A stretch of DNA of 64,000 nt from Solea solea (lineage: Eukaryota > Chordata > Actinopteri > Pleuronectiformes > Soleidae). The notes under the pieces are model-generated. The model saw only the letters and a program-made list of their open reading frames with translations. It was not told where the DNA came from and made no database searches. Below, one piece after another: positions 1 to 16,458 of this stretch. The stretch spans positions 16,459,516 through 16,523,515 of the forward strand of contig NC_081143.1 of assembly GCF_958295425.1 (NCBI RefSeq), in the 5' to 3' direction. Numbering within the stretch: the first letter of the stretch is position 1; each line of letters starts with the position of its first letter. Both the position numbers and the translations under genes were made by a program.

Positions 1-137
1 GTGATAGTTAAAGGGAGTGTTACTACGTCACACAGCAAACAAAAGACCCCACTCTTCTTTGTTATTATCGGTGGTAATGTGAGGCAGATACTGTCATCCT
101 GTAATCATACTTCTGTGTCTTGCTCAGACGAGCTTAA

Positions 138-4570
<4,433 letters not shown>

Positions 4571-7500
4571 GTGCCTCGTCGCCGTTCCCAGACTCTCCTC
4601 TGCACTGCTTCCTGCTCTTTTCCCCCTTCATCTCTGCTAACTTTTTCATCTGCCTCAAGCTTTAGAGGAGGATCCATTACTTATCTTGTCCAGAACTGCA
4701 CTGCGCCCCAGCACTGCCTACATTTTGTCCTTAAACTCCATTCCTAAGTCTATACTGCTCCTGCTGCCCCCAAACTCCTCAACAGTTTGCCTTTTCTTTC
4801 CCATAATCCCAATAATCCCAACTGCAGGAGAAAATCATCTTTGATCAGGAGACTGAGCAAACTGGTTTGGATGCAACTTGATAATAATGTCTTTGTTTTC
4901 CTTTAGTGTCCTTGCAGATGAGTGTTATGGATAAAGCTGAGTGGCGCTCACATAGGCACCATCATCTTTTAAAGGATGCAGGTAAAATTAAAGAGCTTTT
5001 ACTGGAGGTAAACAAAGTTTTTTTTTAGTCCCCGTCAGCCTCAGCAGGACTTCAGTGGCAGTGACGTGGATGCAAAAAGGACAGAATCAGATGAAGAAAG
5101 AAAAACATCTGTGCCATGAACTCTCTCCCGTTCACCTCATTCGCCTCCAGCGAGCTTCCACCACACATGTGCGGGTTGATGGAGAACCACTCGTTTCAAT
5201 CGGCCTGAAAAACAGACTGGGTTCCACTGGAAAAGAAAAAAACTGCAAATCCCAGCTGGCTTGGCTGTTGAGCTCACTGCGACTCTCTGTAGCACTACTA
5301 AATATTATTGCTGAAAACATCCTGCACTACAACAAACACACGGACAACCTGGTCTGGAAGACACCAACCAGGAGGAGTCGTTTAAGTAGAAGTGACCGGT
5401 TGTACGCTTTCTGCCAAATTGCTCTCACTGTTCACAAGTAAACACACACACTCGGACACAAATGGTCCAGTAGAATGTACTGAATGTCAGTAAAACTGCC
5501 AACAACAGCTTCACCAATTTGTCCACTACACTTGCTGGTATTTGTCCTTCGCCAATCACTCACACTGAACCACGCGACAAACACCCAACGAGTGACAACG
5601 TTTACATAAGAATCACCCGCGCGGGTCAGACTGCTGTAGCTGTCTGGTGTGTAGAGAAGCCGGTCAAGGTAAAGGACGGCGGTCATGTGGCGGAGTCTGT
5701 GCTCTAGCTGAAGAGGCTGAACTGTTCAGTGTGGAGGTTATTTACCCATGATGCTCGTCACTGCTGTGACGGACCCGAAAACACATCACTGCAAATGACA
5801 CAATTTAAAGAATAAACAAAATAAGAAAGAGAGAAGAAAAATCCATTCCATCATTTCTTGTCAACATGTTGCCTTACTTGAAATGTTAGACCATTGTGTG
5901 CAGAACTGCTGTGTCATGATTCAGGCATTCACACACACACACACACACATAGACTTAACACTAAAACCACTAAAACCCAAGTGTTTTCCTCCTCTAATAG
6001 AACACATCTCTGATAAATCCCTTCCTTTATTCCTAAACATGTGTCACACTGCTGAGTTTAATGACATCAGAAGACAAAACCACAGTACGTGTATTTACTT
6101 AATCTGCTTGATAAATATTTTCACTTATTCCTGTCTCCTGGTTCAACATCTCATCCTGCAAAGACGACGGCAGAGTGAAAAAAACGACAGCACACAGGCC
6201 AAACAGTAGCAGACCTGACTGTTGTCTGCGACTTTATTATATTCCTTTTTTCTTTATTGCGATCTGGATGAAGAAGGAAAAAAATAAAATAATAATTGGG
6301 TTTTATTTAAAGTCGCCTCGTCACAGATTAACTGTGAAACTCACCTTTGGGTCCAATCGTGCTTCCTGCGTGAAGTCCTTGTTTACATCTATCCCACAGT
6401 TGTCCCACGCCGAACGTCACGTTAAATCAATATCAGCGTTTTAATTTTACTATGATTTAAACGGGTCAGACAAAAACCCCCTCGTGTTTGCTATGGTCTC
6501 TGAAATAAACGAGGGAGCCTCCGGCTGGCTCTGTATTTTACTTGAACAAAGAACCTTGATGCTGAACAGTGTTTGTGAATGACATGAATGTGCTGCTGTG
6601 AGATATGAGAGGATGAAAAACCACGAGCCAAGAGTTTAACAAAGAAAAGAAACACTTGAGGGGGGGGGTGGGGGAAATAAAAAGGGTCCGTTTTGTTTTG
6701 CTTTGTCTTCCATCGTTTTCTCCTGTGTGCTCGTAAAATCTCCCGCGTCAAACGTGACTTTCAGGCATCCACGACATTTGACTTCCCCGTCGTCATTCTG
6801 CCGCCTTTTAACATGTGCCGTCTTCTTCACGGGCTACTGTAGCTGTAGCATGTAGCTGCATTTGCTTTACTGTCTATTAACGCACACATGTTTGTGTGTG
6901 TGTGTGCTGCTGCTGTTTGTAAAACGTCACCCTCACAGTTCTTGGAGGAGCTCATTTTTGATTATTCGGAGCTCTGGCAGCACATTATGGTGTTTTGACA
7001 CATGTTGCGATTGCGACGTGATACATAATTGGTGCGACTTGAATATTTTTTCCTGCATCTCAACTCAAAATAACAAACATTTGACTTTATCTTGGAAACC
7101 GTCAACAAAAAAAAAAACCCACACACATTCAATAGTCTAGAGAGAAATTGACTGCAGTTTACTTGGGATTCCATTTATTTTGGGATTAATTACGCAACAC
7201 CAGTCAAAGGTCAAACACTTGTCGCCTCCAAGAATTCACAGGTGACATTTCTGCTTCTTTTCGCTCCGTCGTCTCCGGCTCGTCGTCTTTTCTCATTCGT
7301 CACAAACCGAAACAGAAAATGTGAAGCAAAAATCTGTGAGAAAGCTAACAAGCACATGATGCTGTGTACAATTTCCTGCGCGTGTGTGTGTGTGTGTGTA
7401 AATTATCCAGATTTGAACATTGGAATTATTAATATGATTATCATTCTTGTTATTATTAATATGATTACTAATGCGAGACGTTTTGTTTTCCAGCCAAAGC

Positions 7501-7880
7501 ATGTAACATGTTGCTTTAAGCCTTTAGAACGGGCGACACGAGACTTGACTGTACGATGTCTACATTTCCACAGTGGCCTGTTATTGATGTATGAAAAAAA
7601 ACAAAAAAAAAAAACAGAAAAAAAGATGATTTGTAGCCTGACTCCCTCTGTACAGACGCCATGATTATATTGAAATATATATAAATACATACAGTATATA
7701 TATTTAACACACTTGAGTTCTAACAAGTCACGTGGATGCTTGGGGCATAATATGTACAAAATGCTGATGAGTGTGTATTGTACCTTTATGATTTTTCATT
7801 TTTTTTAAAGGTTTACTTTTGTTGAGTTCAAACTTAAACTGTATAGTGATGTATTAAACTTTGCAAGCCGTACCATAGAA
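4571..7880 (+). other. ube2o: Probable ube2o 3' UTR
   Basis: No further conserved coding sequence follows the TAA. The ORFs here (for example 5055-5441) have no family resemblance. The extent is inferred from the candidate poly(A) signal ATTAAA at 7853; an AATAAA near 5811 is a possible earlier site. The interval contains short (AC)n and A- or T-rich runs and no obvious transposon. Confidence 0.45.
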
Positions 7881-7905
7881 ACACTCTTGACTGTTTTTTT
7901 TTTTA
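7853..7905 (+). terminator. Candidate ube2o poly(A) signal and downstream T-rich element
   Basis: ATTAAA at 7853-7858 is followed about 30-45 nt later by a GACTGTTTTTTTTTTTTA stretch, the usual hexamer plus U/GU-rich downstream element. No transcript evidence is available. Confidence 0.4.
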
Positions 7906-8095
7906 TTTCTGGTCATTAGGACTGAAAATGGCAGCTTTGACAGTGATGGGGAAAAATCTTCGATTATTTCAAAATAATAATGATTTTTTTTTTTTTTTTA
8001 AACCCCCAACAAATATTAAACCTGAAAGCCTGATATTGTTTTATAAACTCTACTTGTTTACTGGACACACTGAACATACAGTAGCCTCTGCAGTT

Positions 8096-8272
8096 TAGAG
8101 CTGCATCAGTTTTTAATAATTTCTTTGTGACATGGATCAAAGAAACCTGAACATTTAAGATGCTGAAATAATCCGAAATATTGTTTTAATCACGAGGAAA
8201 GCGTCAAACCGATGAATTGATTATCAAAATAGCTGACGATTAACTTACTAATAGTTTAATTTCCCCAGCTGA
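8096..8272. mobile_element. Internally deleted copy of the TAGAGCTGCAAC MITE
   Basis: It starts TAGAGCTGCATCAG and jumps, relative to the 570-878 copy, to GAACATTTAAGA...GTCAAACCGATGAATTGATTATCAAAATAG, ending near CCCCAGCTGA. It lies between the converging ube2o and sphk1 3' ends. Confidence 0.6.
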
Positions 8273-8798
8273 CAATATGTCTCATCATGACTTCGTCTAA
8301 CATTCACTTAAACTATAATTCTCTAATTCTGCTGTTGTCTAGAAAGTGACATTTTTGTTTCCTTTGCTAATGAAACCAAATAACTGTGACTTGAATAAAT
8401 GAATGTTTATTTTGAATATTTTTAGTTTAGTTTTGAACCATAGATCCTGGGTCTGCAGTGCCTGTGCAGGCAAACAAACAACATAACACATAAGAATAAT
8501 AAATAAGAAAACTAAAATAGAACAATGAAGACAAAAATAACAAGACATCAGATGGCCTATCACAGTCTAAATAATCTAGCATATTCAAAACAGTGGATAT
8601 AACTCACCTAATCCACATACAGAGGTGGAAAGAGTACCACTATTTTCATACCATTGTACTTAAATACAAGTAAATGTACTCAAGTTAGAGTAAAAAAAAA
8701 CGAAGTAACTAATAAAGTGTCCAGTGCGTGTTCTTCACAGTCATTACATCAGTGTCAAAAAAAGAAGATGCAACATACACTCAATGAACCAAATCCCC

Positions 8799-8815
8799 TT
8801 TATTTCTCATTTATT
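8799..8815 (-). terminator. sphk1: Tandem AATAAA poly(A) signals for sphk1
   Basis: On the minus strand two AATAAA hexamers occur at 8815-8810 and 8804-8799. They are followed by GAGTGTATGTTGC and a CTTCTTTTTTT run, a good downstream element. Cleavage would fall around 8775-8790, making a 3' UTR of about 3.2 kb. A nearer AATAAA at 11771-11766 could give a short isoform. Confidence 0.5.
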
Positions 8816-8976
8816 TCATTTTCAATCTGGAACATTCTGATTCGATGATAGAAAATTACAGACATTTGTCTACATGAAAAAATAGATTCTCTCTTTGAAA
8901 AAAAAGAATCAATCATTCAATCTTCAAAGTGCATGAAAAAAAAGTCCCTTCACCATAAACATGTACACACACGGGA

Positions 8977-9021
8977 CAACAACAACAACAACAACAACAG
9001 CAGCAGCAGCAGCAGCAGCAG
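8977..9021. repeat. (CAA)7(CAG)8 compound trinucleotide repeat
   Basis: Seven CAA units are followed without interruption by eight CAG units on the plus strand. In sphk1 sense this is (CTG)8(TTG)7, within the inferred 3' UTR. Confidence 0.95.
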
Positions 9022-11139
9022 GTAAAGTGTGTTTTCACTAACTGGACCAGACTCACTTCAGTCACACTGAGAAACTGGACTCTGTTGCGAGTCCAGTTTC
9101 CTCAGTAGTTACTGATGAAGCGGCGCAGAGTTCACACACACTGCTGTGCGGCTTTGTTTATCTGTAACATGACAGCAGATGATTTCTGTCGCTGAGGGAA
9201 ACTCAAATTCAGCCACTAACTTATGATAAATCAGCAAAAGCACCACTGTGTTCACACCACCAGGAGGCAGCACAATCAAGGCACGTCAAACAGTTAAAAG
9301 GGAACCAGCAGCCACTCACAACAAATCAGACTTTGCATAGAACAAAAAAAAAGAAGATAAAAGTGGTTTAACAACCCGGCAACAATAATGGATCATTTTA
9401 CATCTTAAGGCCATTAATATTCTACAGATGCAACAGTCTCGGCAGGAAGGTTTTTGTCTCTCGACGTGTAAAAGACAAACAAACGCGTTTTCAGGTAATG
9501 CTTCCACCTCACGTGATGAGAAAATGTAAATGTAAACTACGTCAGCGCCCGTGAATCAGTTAAAAGACCTCGGTGTCACTGTGCGTGGGAATCTGTCGGT
9601 TACATCAAAGCCTCAAAATCTGACCCTTCCGGCGTAAAGAAGGACAGTTTGCTGCAGCTTCCAAATCCTTTTCTTGAGTTGAGGAAGGAGGAAGAATGAA
9701 GATGCTCTGTGAGAAACGTGACGCCTCCTACCTTAATGCAGCAACTCTACACCCTCCTCCTCCTCCTCCTCCTCCTCACAATGTGCTGCTTTAACCAGCA
9801 TCCAACAAGCCTCCTGTCTATACAGTCAGTGTAATCAATTTCATGTGAATTTTGGTTCATAATGTTTCATTAAAAAGTGTCTTGCATGTGACTTAAAGCT
9901 CAGTGGTAAGGACACCTCGGTGACGACCGTCTGTGTCTGGGACTGCTCTGCAGAACACTGCGGTACTGTCAGCAGCAGATGAAAAGACGGATGATGGACA
10001 GATGAAAGCAGCAGCTGAGGAGGAAGAAGAGGAGGATGGAGGAAGTGAGGATGGAGGAAGTGAGGATGCATTTGTGGAGCCACTAAACGCGTCATCAGTC
10101 GCCTGTTCGACTCATCACGACTCTGAATGAATAAGAAAAACAAGCAAATGAATGAACCATGCGCGATTAAAAGATGGATTTTATCACTCTGGCGATATCG
10201 GGTCAGGGGGAGAGTTTTGGTTCAAGCATTCAAGTTTTGATATTTGAGATCACCGCACCAAACCCAGTAAACGCTGTCAAAAGTGTCAAAGTAAACGACG
10301 CTGATTAAAATCCCGGGATAGGTCACGTAACACTTGTGTAATGTCGTTCAACTTCATCTTCACAAAAAGGCCACCTATTCAAATTAAAACCCTGGACATT
10401 ATAAACCTCCTGACGGAGAATTCAACGCATTAGACTGTGCTGGTTTAAGCTGGGTGTACCTAATAAACTGACAACTATTTAGGTTTCAGAGAACATGTGC
10501 AAGGAAATGAAAATGGTGAACTGACCCTTTAAGTATGTTGCAGTCCCACAGTTTCACAGTAACAGCCTACAGTACAGCTCTCGTGGCAACTCATGTCTTC
10601 ATGTCGGAAGAAAACATGAATCTGGTTTGAGTGAAATGGTGAATCACTTTTGAAAGACATATTGACATACAGCTTATGACACTTTAAGGCAACAGATCTG
10701 AAATGTGAGGCCACAAACAGCCTTGATATGAGGAAGTATATTAGATATCAACATTTATATATAATGGTCTATTATGCAAGTCTTTTTGCTCTCGATTCTT
10801 CTAAAACAAAAACGTGAAGATTTACTCGTGTCTGATTTAAGAAACAGTCACAGAGCGTGTGATCGCACTAAAAAACTGAGGGAACGGCCACTGAGTGCAT
10901 CACACACACACACACACACACACACGCCGTCTCTATCGTAGTGCAGAGGAGCCGTGAAGCTCTAAATCCAATCACTTGCTGTTGCATATGATGCTGTAAT
11001 TCAAGCTGATCTACAGATTATGTCCGATTCAGGAGTTGTCTCCATGCTGTGATAAACAAGACGAGACACTGGAGACAAAATGTGTCCGTGTGAGCTCAAG
11101 CTGTGGAGAGCCAAATCATTTGTTTTCTTTGCGTGCATA

Positions 11140-11257
11140 GTGAGGACCCTCATGGACAGAATACAATCCCGAGCCCCCATCACAACTAAACGCCTAACCC
11201 TAAAACCACGTCCAAAAAGCCCTTTACAGAAGTGAGGAGCAGCCAACATGTCCTCAC
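11140..11257. repeat. GTGAGGAC...GTCCTCAC interspersed repeat
   Basis: It begins GTGAGGACCCTCATGGACA, contains CATCACAACTAAACGCCTAACCCTAAAACCACGTCC split by small gaps, and ends AACATGTCCTCAC. This matches a common teleost repeat often attached to (CA)n tracts. Degenerate relatives lie at about 20410-20560 and 21610-21690. Confidence 0.55.
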
Positions 11258-11965
11258 TCTCTATGGTTTATATGATCTTTGGTCTCTTTGGTGTCTTGTT
11301 AAATTGAAAAGAGACAAAAAAGCTGTTGTGATAAGCTTTTATCTCACTGTTATATTTGTCTACTTGTATATTTGGATTCACAGACACTTTGAGACTCCAC
11401 ACACAGGAGACGATGACAGTGTCTTCTGAAAACATGGGTTATCTTTGTAGCGCTGAGAGGTTGAAGGGATTGTTGTGTTGTTTTTAAAGTGGGGGGGGTT
11501 TGGTTACACAGAGTGGACAGTGCTCAGCACTTTGTCAGTTTAAAGAGGTTTTTGTAAAATGCCAGAACATGTTGTGAATGTGTGGAAGGTCCATCAATTA
11601 CTTTGTTATTTAATGCTATATTTGAAACCCTTTCAATGGTTTACTGTACCACGCTGTCAGACTGATGTGCCGCATCATAACAGTTTCTACACTAATGTGT
11701 GTCGGGGAAGAAAAGTGCAGTCTGACTGCATGGAAAACTGATAATATTTCAAATATAGCAAACAGTTTATTCACATTAAAACAATGCAGGAATAGTGTTT
11801 TGGTTCCACTGCATGTAACACAGTACCTTAACGCCCCCACCTTGACAACAGGAACTCTCCCTTTTAACGTAGCATCCATTGCTTTGCACTTGCACCTCGT
11901 TACATTTCTGATTTGAAATGCATCGACGGCAGAGATGAAAGCTGACCGTGTTTGTTCCTGTAAGT

Positions 11966-12854
11966 TCATCCAGTGATTAACCTCGACAGACCTCTGTGAA
12001 CCTCTGCCTGCACCGGCCCGTACTCCACCACCTCTCCATCCACTGTGATTATGCCTTTGGGTGAATGCGGTTCCAGCCTCAGCGCCTGCACCTTGGCGTA
12101 CACCAGATGTTGACAGTTGGTTGCCAGATGTGCACCTTTCTCCATAGCGAGGAAGAGCCTCAGCAGAGCACCGCGTGATATTCCCGCTCTGACGTAGAAA
12201 AGATGGATGATGCCGTCGCCCACGGTGGCCTCGGGTGCTGCCAGCAGGTCCTCTGCCAGGTGGGACTGGTGCATGGCCAGCATGAGGACAAAGTCTTCTT
12301 CCTGGACCACCACCCAGCTGCTGGGCAGCGGTTGGTCCAGGGGCAGCAGCACAGAGTCAGTCGGGCCGGGGAGAGATTTGATGGCACTTCTGGACGGAGT
12401 GTTCTCTGCCTTGCGTACTTTTAGGGAGTTGTTGGAGTGGCAGTAGTTGTGAAGGGTGTTCTCACAGGGAGTGTCTCCTCCCCGGTGGCACAGCAGTGAG
12501 GCTGGACTCAGGGAAGAAGCCTGATTGTTGCAATGCAGCGTCGTGTTTTTTCTCAAGCCTTCCTCACCGTTGCAGTCCACGGCGGCAGGCAGATACGCCA
12601 GCTTGCCCTTGTATATGCGGAGAGAGGCCAGTCTCACCAGTGTCCCCACAGTGAACCTGGCAGCGCCTGCGTGGCGGTACTTTTCGCTCTCGATGTCCAC
12701 GTCTGCTACGAAGCCCCAGGCCAAGGACAGGAAGGAGAAGAGCCGAGGGCTGGAGGACAGATGGACGGAGACCAGGTCCATATGAGACACCAGTCCTTTA
12801 CAGAGCAGGAAACCACAGCTGACCAGGAGCTCCTCACTGTACACTGGGGACGCT
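11966..12854 (-). CDS. sphk1: sphk1 terminal coding exon (C3-C5 regions)
   Basis: Acceptor TTCTCTTTCTCCAG is at 12855 upward, and TGA is at 11968-11966. The first base completes the Gly codon split from exon 4. It holds 295 residues including the DGK-type C-terminal lobe and an insert of about 84 residues rich in Ser, Asn and Cys that is the least conserved part. Confidence 0.95.
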
Positions 12855-13820
12855 CTGGAGAAAGAGAAGGAGGAGGAGGAAGGAGTTGGTCATGACAGGT
12901 CGAGCTGGACTGACATCAAAGAGTTAATCTTATGCTGCTTTATATGAAAACATGCTTTTTGTATCTGCAGTTCTCTCTGTCATCGGCTTTAAGGCAGGGT
13001 TTTATTTACTGAAGCACTTTTCACACAGAAGGCAGTTTCAACTCTAACTAAAGATATAGTATGTAACATGTACTTGCATTAGCCAGAATGTTTCCAACAC
13101 TCTGAATCCATTTATATTACCTTGAATATAAATACTGATTTCTATGGTCTCCACTATTGTGACATGACTACATTTAATGAGCAACAGGCATCAACATCAA
13201 CGTGTTGAAAAGGACCATAAGCACTGCTGCGTCACAGCACATGACCTCAGCTCGTTTTTTAATAAAATGACTGATTAAATTGTATAGTTAGATACAGTAT
13301 ATCCCCCGTCCCCGATTACAGTATAATACAGTATTTGGAGAAGCTTGAAATTGCATTTTTCCTTCATAAACAATTTGCCACATCACGTCAGCCATACTTC
13401 AATGACCGAGCAAAAAAAAAAAAGATTTAGATCAAATTAAAAACAGGAATACCAGCATGTGGAGTATGAAGTGGTAGACGATGAATGAATGAAAAACAGG
13501 AATATTTTTGGGTTACAAAGCAGGTCATTTCTCATGTGTGTTGTAGAAATACCAGGATAAGTGTGACCTTATTGTGTTGTTTTTATGAACACAGGGGGGG
13601 AGAGAGGAGTTGGAGGAAGAGGAGGAGGAGGAGGAGGGCAGAGCCTCGTGGGGTGAGGGACAAGAGCGAGTCAAAGACTGGGTTCAATAAACGTGGGGAG
13701 GATCAGGGACAGAACTGGGCGGTGGAATCAGCTTATGCTCCTTCAGACATGATGACAGGCAGGTCAGACAACAAAGACAACCCCATCTGGGAGGATGGAG
13801 AGAGGGGTGAAAGGTCATGA

Positions 13821-13854
<34 letters not shown>

Positions 13855-15307
13855 GCTGTTACCGCCCACTTCCAATCACAGTGATGAGTGAGCGTGTCAG
13901 TGGAGCTTCAGTGGCCGCAGATATATTGAATTTATTCACCAGTCCAGATCCAACCAGACAATCTCCTCTACATTACCACTGTTCACTTTCCCCTTTTTAA
14001 TCACCGTGTGGTAAAAAGGTCAAGAAATAAGTTTGTCTGTACCATCATTAACAGAAAGTAATCAAGTATATTCACTCAGTTACTGAACATTCAAATGATG
14101 TTGAGGTTCATCGTCTTTCCAGTTTATGCTTCTTTAACAGTTTAGAAATACACAGTTGTACAGTGAGTTTGTACAATTGCGAGTCTTAAGGTTTGAAATG
14201 CAGTTATTTGACAGTGTTTTCCAATCCTGTTGATCAGTGAACCTTTAAGAACTGTTTTCCCGTCATGGTGACAAAGAGAGAAGGAAATAAGGGAAAATGG
14301 CCGACCACAGCAGGAAGTGAAGGGAGGGAATGATAAATCAGTTGCACATAAGAGCAGTGAGAGGAGGGAAAACAAACAAATGGAGCTTTGAAGGTGGAAT
14401 GAATGCTGTGAGAAGTGAGCACAGAAACAAGTTATAAAAGTAAAATGAAAGACAGTTCTGGGAGGAATAAGCTGTTCCCTGGAGCAGGAAACCTGCTTGG
14501 ATTCAGTGATGAGCTCTCGGTTGGATGACACACCAGTAGCAGATAAGTCTATTTTTCTGTAACTCTCCTGCCTTCTCCTGACTTCTAACCTCAAGCTAAG
14601 CATGTTTTGGTTCATTGAGTTTGATATGATGAGTGAGAAATGTTTGCTGGTTGGTCCAATTCAGTTATTGTTTGAATGTAAGCGAGAATGAACTGCCTTG
14701 GTTTTACTTTCATGTGTTGCTGTCACGTTCACATTTTGAATATTTGAATTTCTAAAAGAAAATGGACAGGTCTGACTTTTGATTGTCCTCCTGTCTGGCA
14801 CCCAAGTTTACAGTTGTTTTTGAGAGGCTTCTACGCTACAGTGCACATGGTGAAGTCAGTGCTGTCTGTCAGCATCTCGTCTAAACACGCTTCAAAAAAC
14901 TGCAGAGAACGGTTGTGTATTTCTTTTTTAACGAAGCAATTATTCGTACACTGAAGTATTTTGGTGACTTACTGGAACTTCTACTATGAGCGAAGGATGT
15001 TGAGCTCATAGGATTAGCTAAAACCTTTTCATTTATTTCTATCTGAGTACCTGTAAATCACCAGGGGAGGGAGACACTTCTTGTCCCTTCACAAACCTCA
15101 CAGGTGATGTTTGATGTTGTGCTTTTTGTGTTTTTGAACAGAAACACATTAAAGCCTTCACTCAGCAAACGTGTTCTCTACGTTGCATAATACCACATCC
15201 ATTCTAGTTTGATCCACCCCATAGTGTGAACCCTTTATTCATTTGGGAATAATAACACATACACTCTGGACAGGACCAGTGCAGAGCAGCCCCCCCCCCC
15301 CCCCCCA

Positions 15308-15340
<33 letters not shown>

Positions 15341-16427
15341 TGCAGAGCGAGAGAGAGAAATATTTTCTGGACACCCCGGGAGTGTGAGATGTGATGAGAG
15401 TAAACAATACAGAGTCTGGTCTCTTCCTGTCATTGTTGCTGCTGCTCTGGCTGGAAGGCCATTGTTTGTTGAGAGGCTGATTGACAGGTGCAGTTGACAG
15501 GGTACAGTAAACGAATGGGACTAGTGAAGACAGAAAGAAACATTTATCTAATATGGCCTTGATTTAATCTGGAGTCCCACAGAGAATAAAAGGAGACTCA
15601 TCTACAGTATGAATAAACTATAAATAAACACACACTGAGATACAGAATAACTGCTTTAACAGAGCGAAACCGACAGAGAGCAGGATAAAGCTCAATGTGA
15701 CCCACAAACATTTGGGGCGGCTTAAAGTGCCAGAAAGCCCTGGGCACATTAACAGCCACCTCTACACCTTTTAAAGCTGCAGTGCGTAACCTTTGCTGAT
15801 TGTTGTTGTTGATATTCTGTCTGTTTTTGGTCTTCATGAACAGAAACAATGCAACATTATTCTTATGCTGTGTCAAGCAATCTTATCAGTTTGTGTGTAT
15901 GGGCGAGTAGCAGAATTCTGAAACTTTACGTGGGTGCTTTTTTGTGTTTTCAGTTGTACTCAAACCTGTTTTCAGGCCTTTCACTTTACTAACGCAATGT
16001 AGCTGTTGCCTTAACTCAAACAAGCCTACAGCTAACTCCTGAAGATGACTGACCTAGGGGACTAAGGACCTTCACAATTCTCCTTTCTCTTCTTTGTTCT
16101 GATTAGATGAGCTGCTAACGGTCACTCAAATGAGCAAACCATTAATAATTGATTTATGAGATGAGTGCATTTTACACTGAAAGGCATCAGGAAGCGGGAC
16201 TGAGTGTGTCTGTGGCCCAGATACAGGAACAACACTATAGTGATGCTCAGAGATGCTGTTTCCGAGTTGTTTTTAATCATACAGCACCTCAGTTGTTCCA
16301 TCTGTAGCTTTTCAAGGGAGTTTATACAACAACATAAATAAAAACCTATAATAAGACAGTTGAGATGCTGTGCACATCAAAGCTACAGCCTCTGCTGAAT
16401 TAAATCAGACTCATGGGGATTATGGCC

Positions 16428-16458
<31 letters not shown>

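Larger units (their letters stand above)
8785..11965 (-). other. sphk1: Probable long 3' UTR of sphk1
   Basis: Inferred from the stop at 11966-11968 and the tandem AATAAA near 8.8 kb. On the sense strand it contains a (CTG)8(TTG)7 tract, a strong short hairpin at 9066-9106, CT/AG-rich stretches near 9760 and 10020, an (AC)n run at 10901 and a GTGAGGAC-type repeat at 11140-11257. No coding sequence is recognised. Confidence 0.45.

Noticed and set aside
5055..5441. Plus-strand 128-residue ORF after the ube2o stop
   Set aside because: It lies in the probable 3' UTR, has no recognisable domain, and shows no splice continuity with ube2o.
9089..9106. miR-145-like GTCCAGTTT seed in the 9066 hairpin
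   Set aside because: The hairpin is too short and its arms do not match a miR-145 precursor. The word is shared by chance.
9896..9935. AGCTCAGTGGTAAGG as a tRNA or SINE A box
   Set aside because: No B box follows at the right spacing and no SINE body is present.
12203..12895. Plus-strand ORFs of 73-120 residues opposite the sphk1 last exon
   Set aside because: They are antisense shadows of a strongly conserved coding exon, with no domain or codon signal of their own.
14142..14615. 157-residue minus-strand ORF in sphk1 intron 4
   Set aside because: Low-complexity Ser/Phe/Leu content from a CT-rich intron, with no conserved motif.
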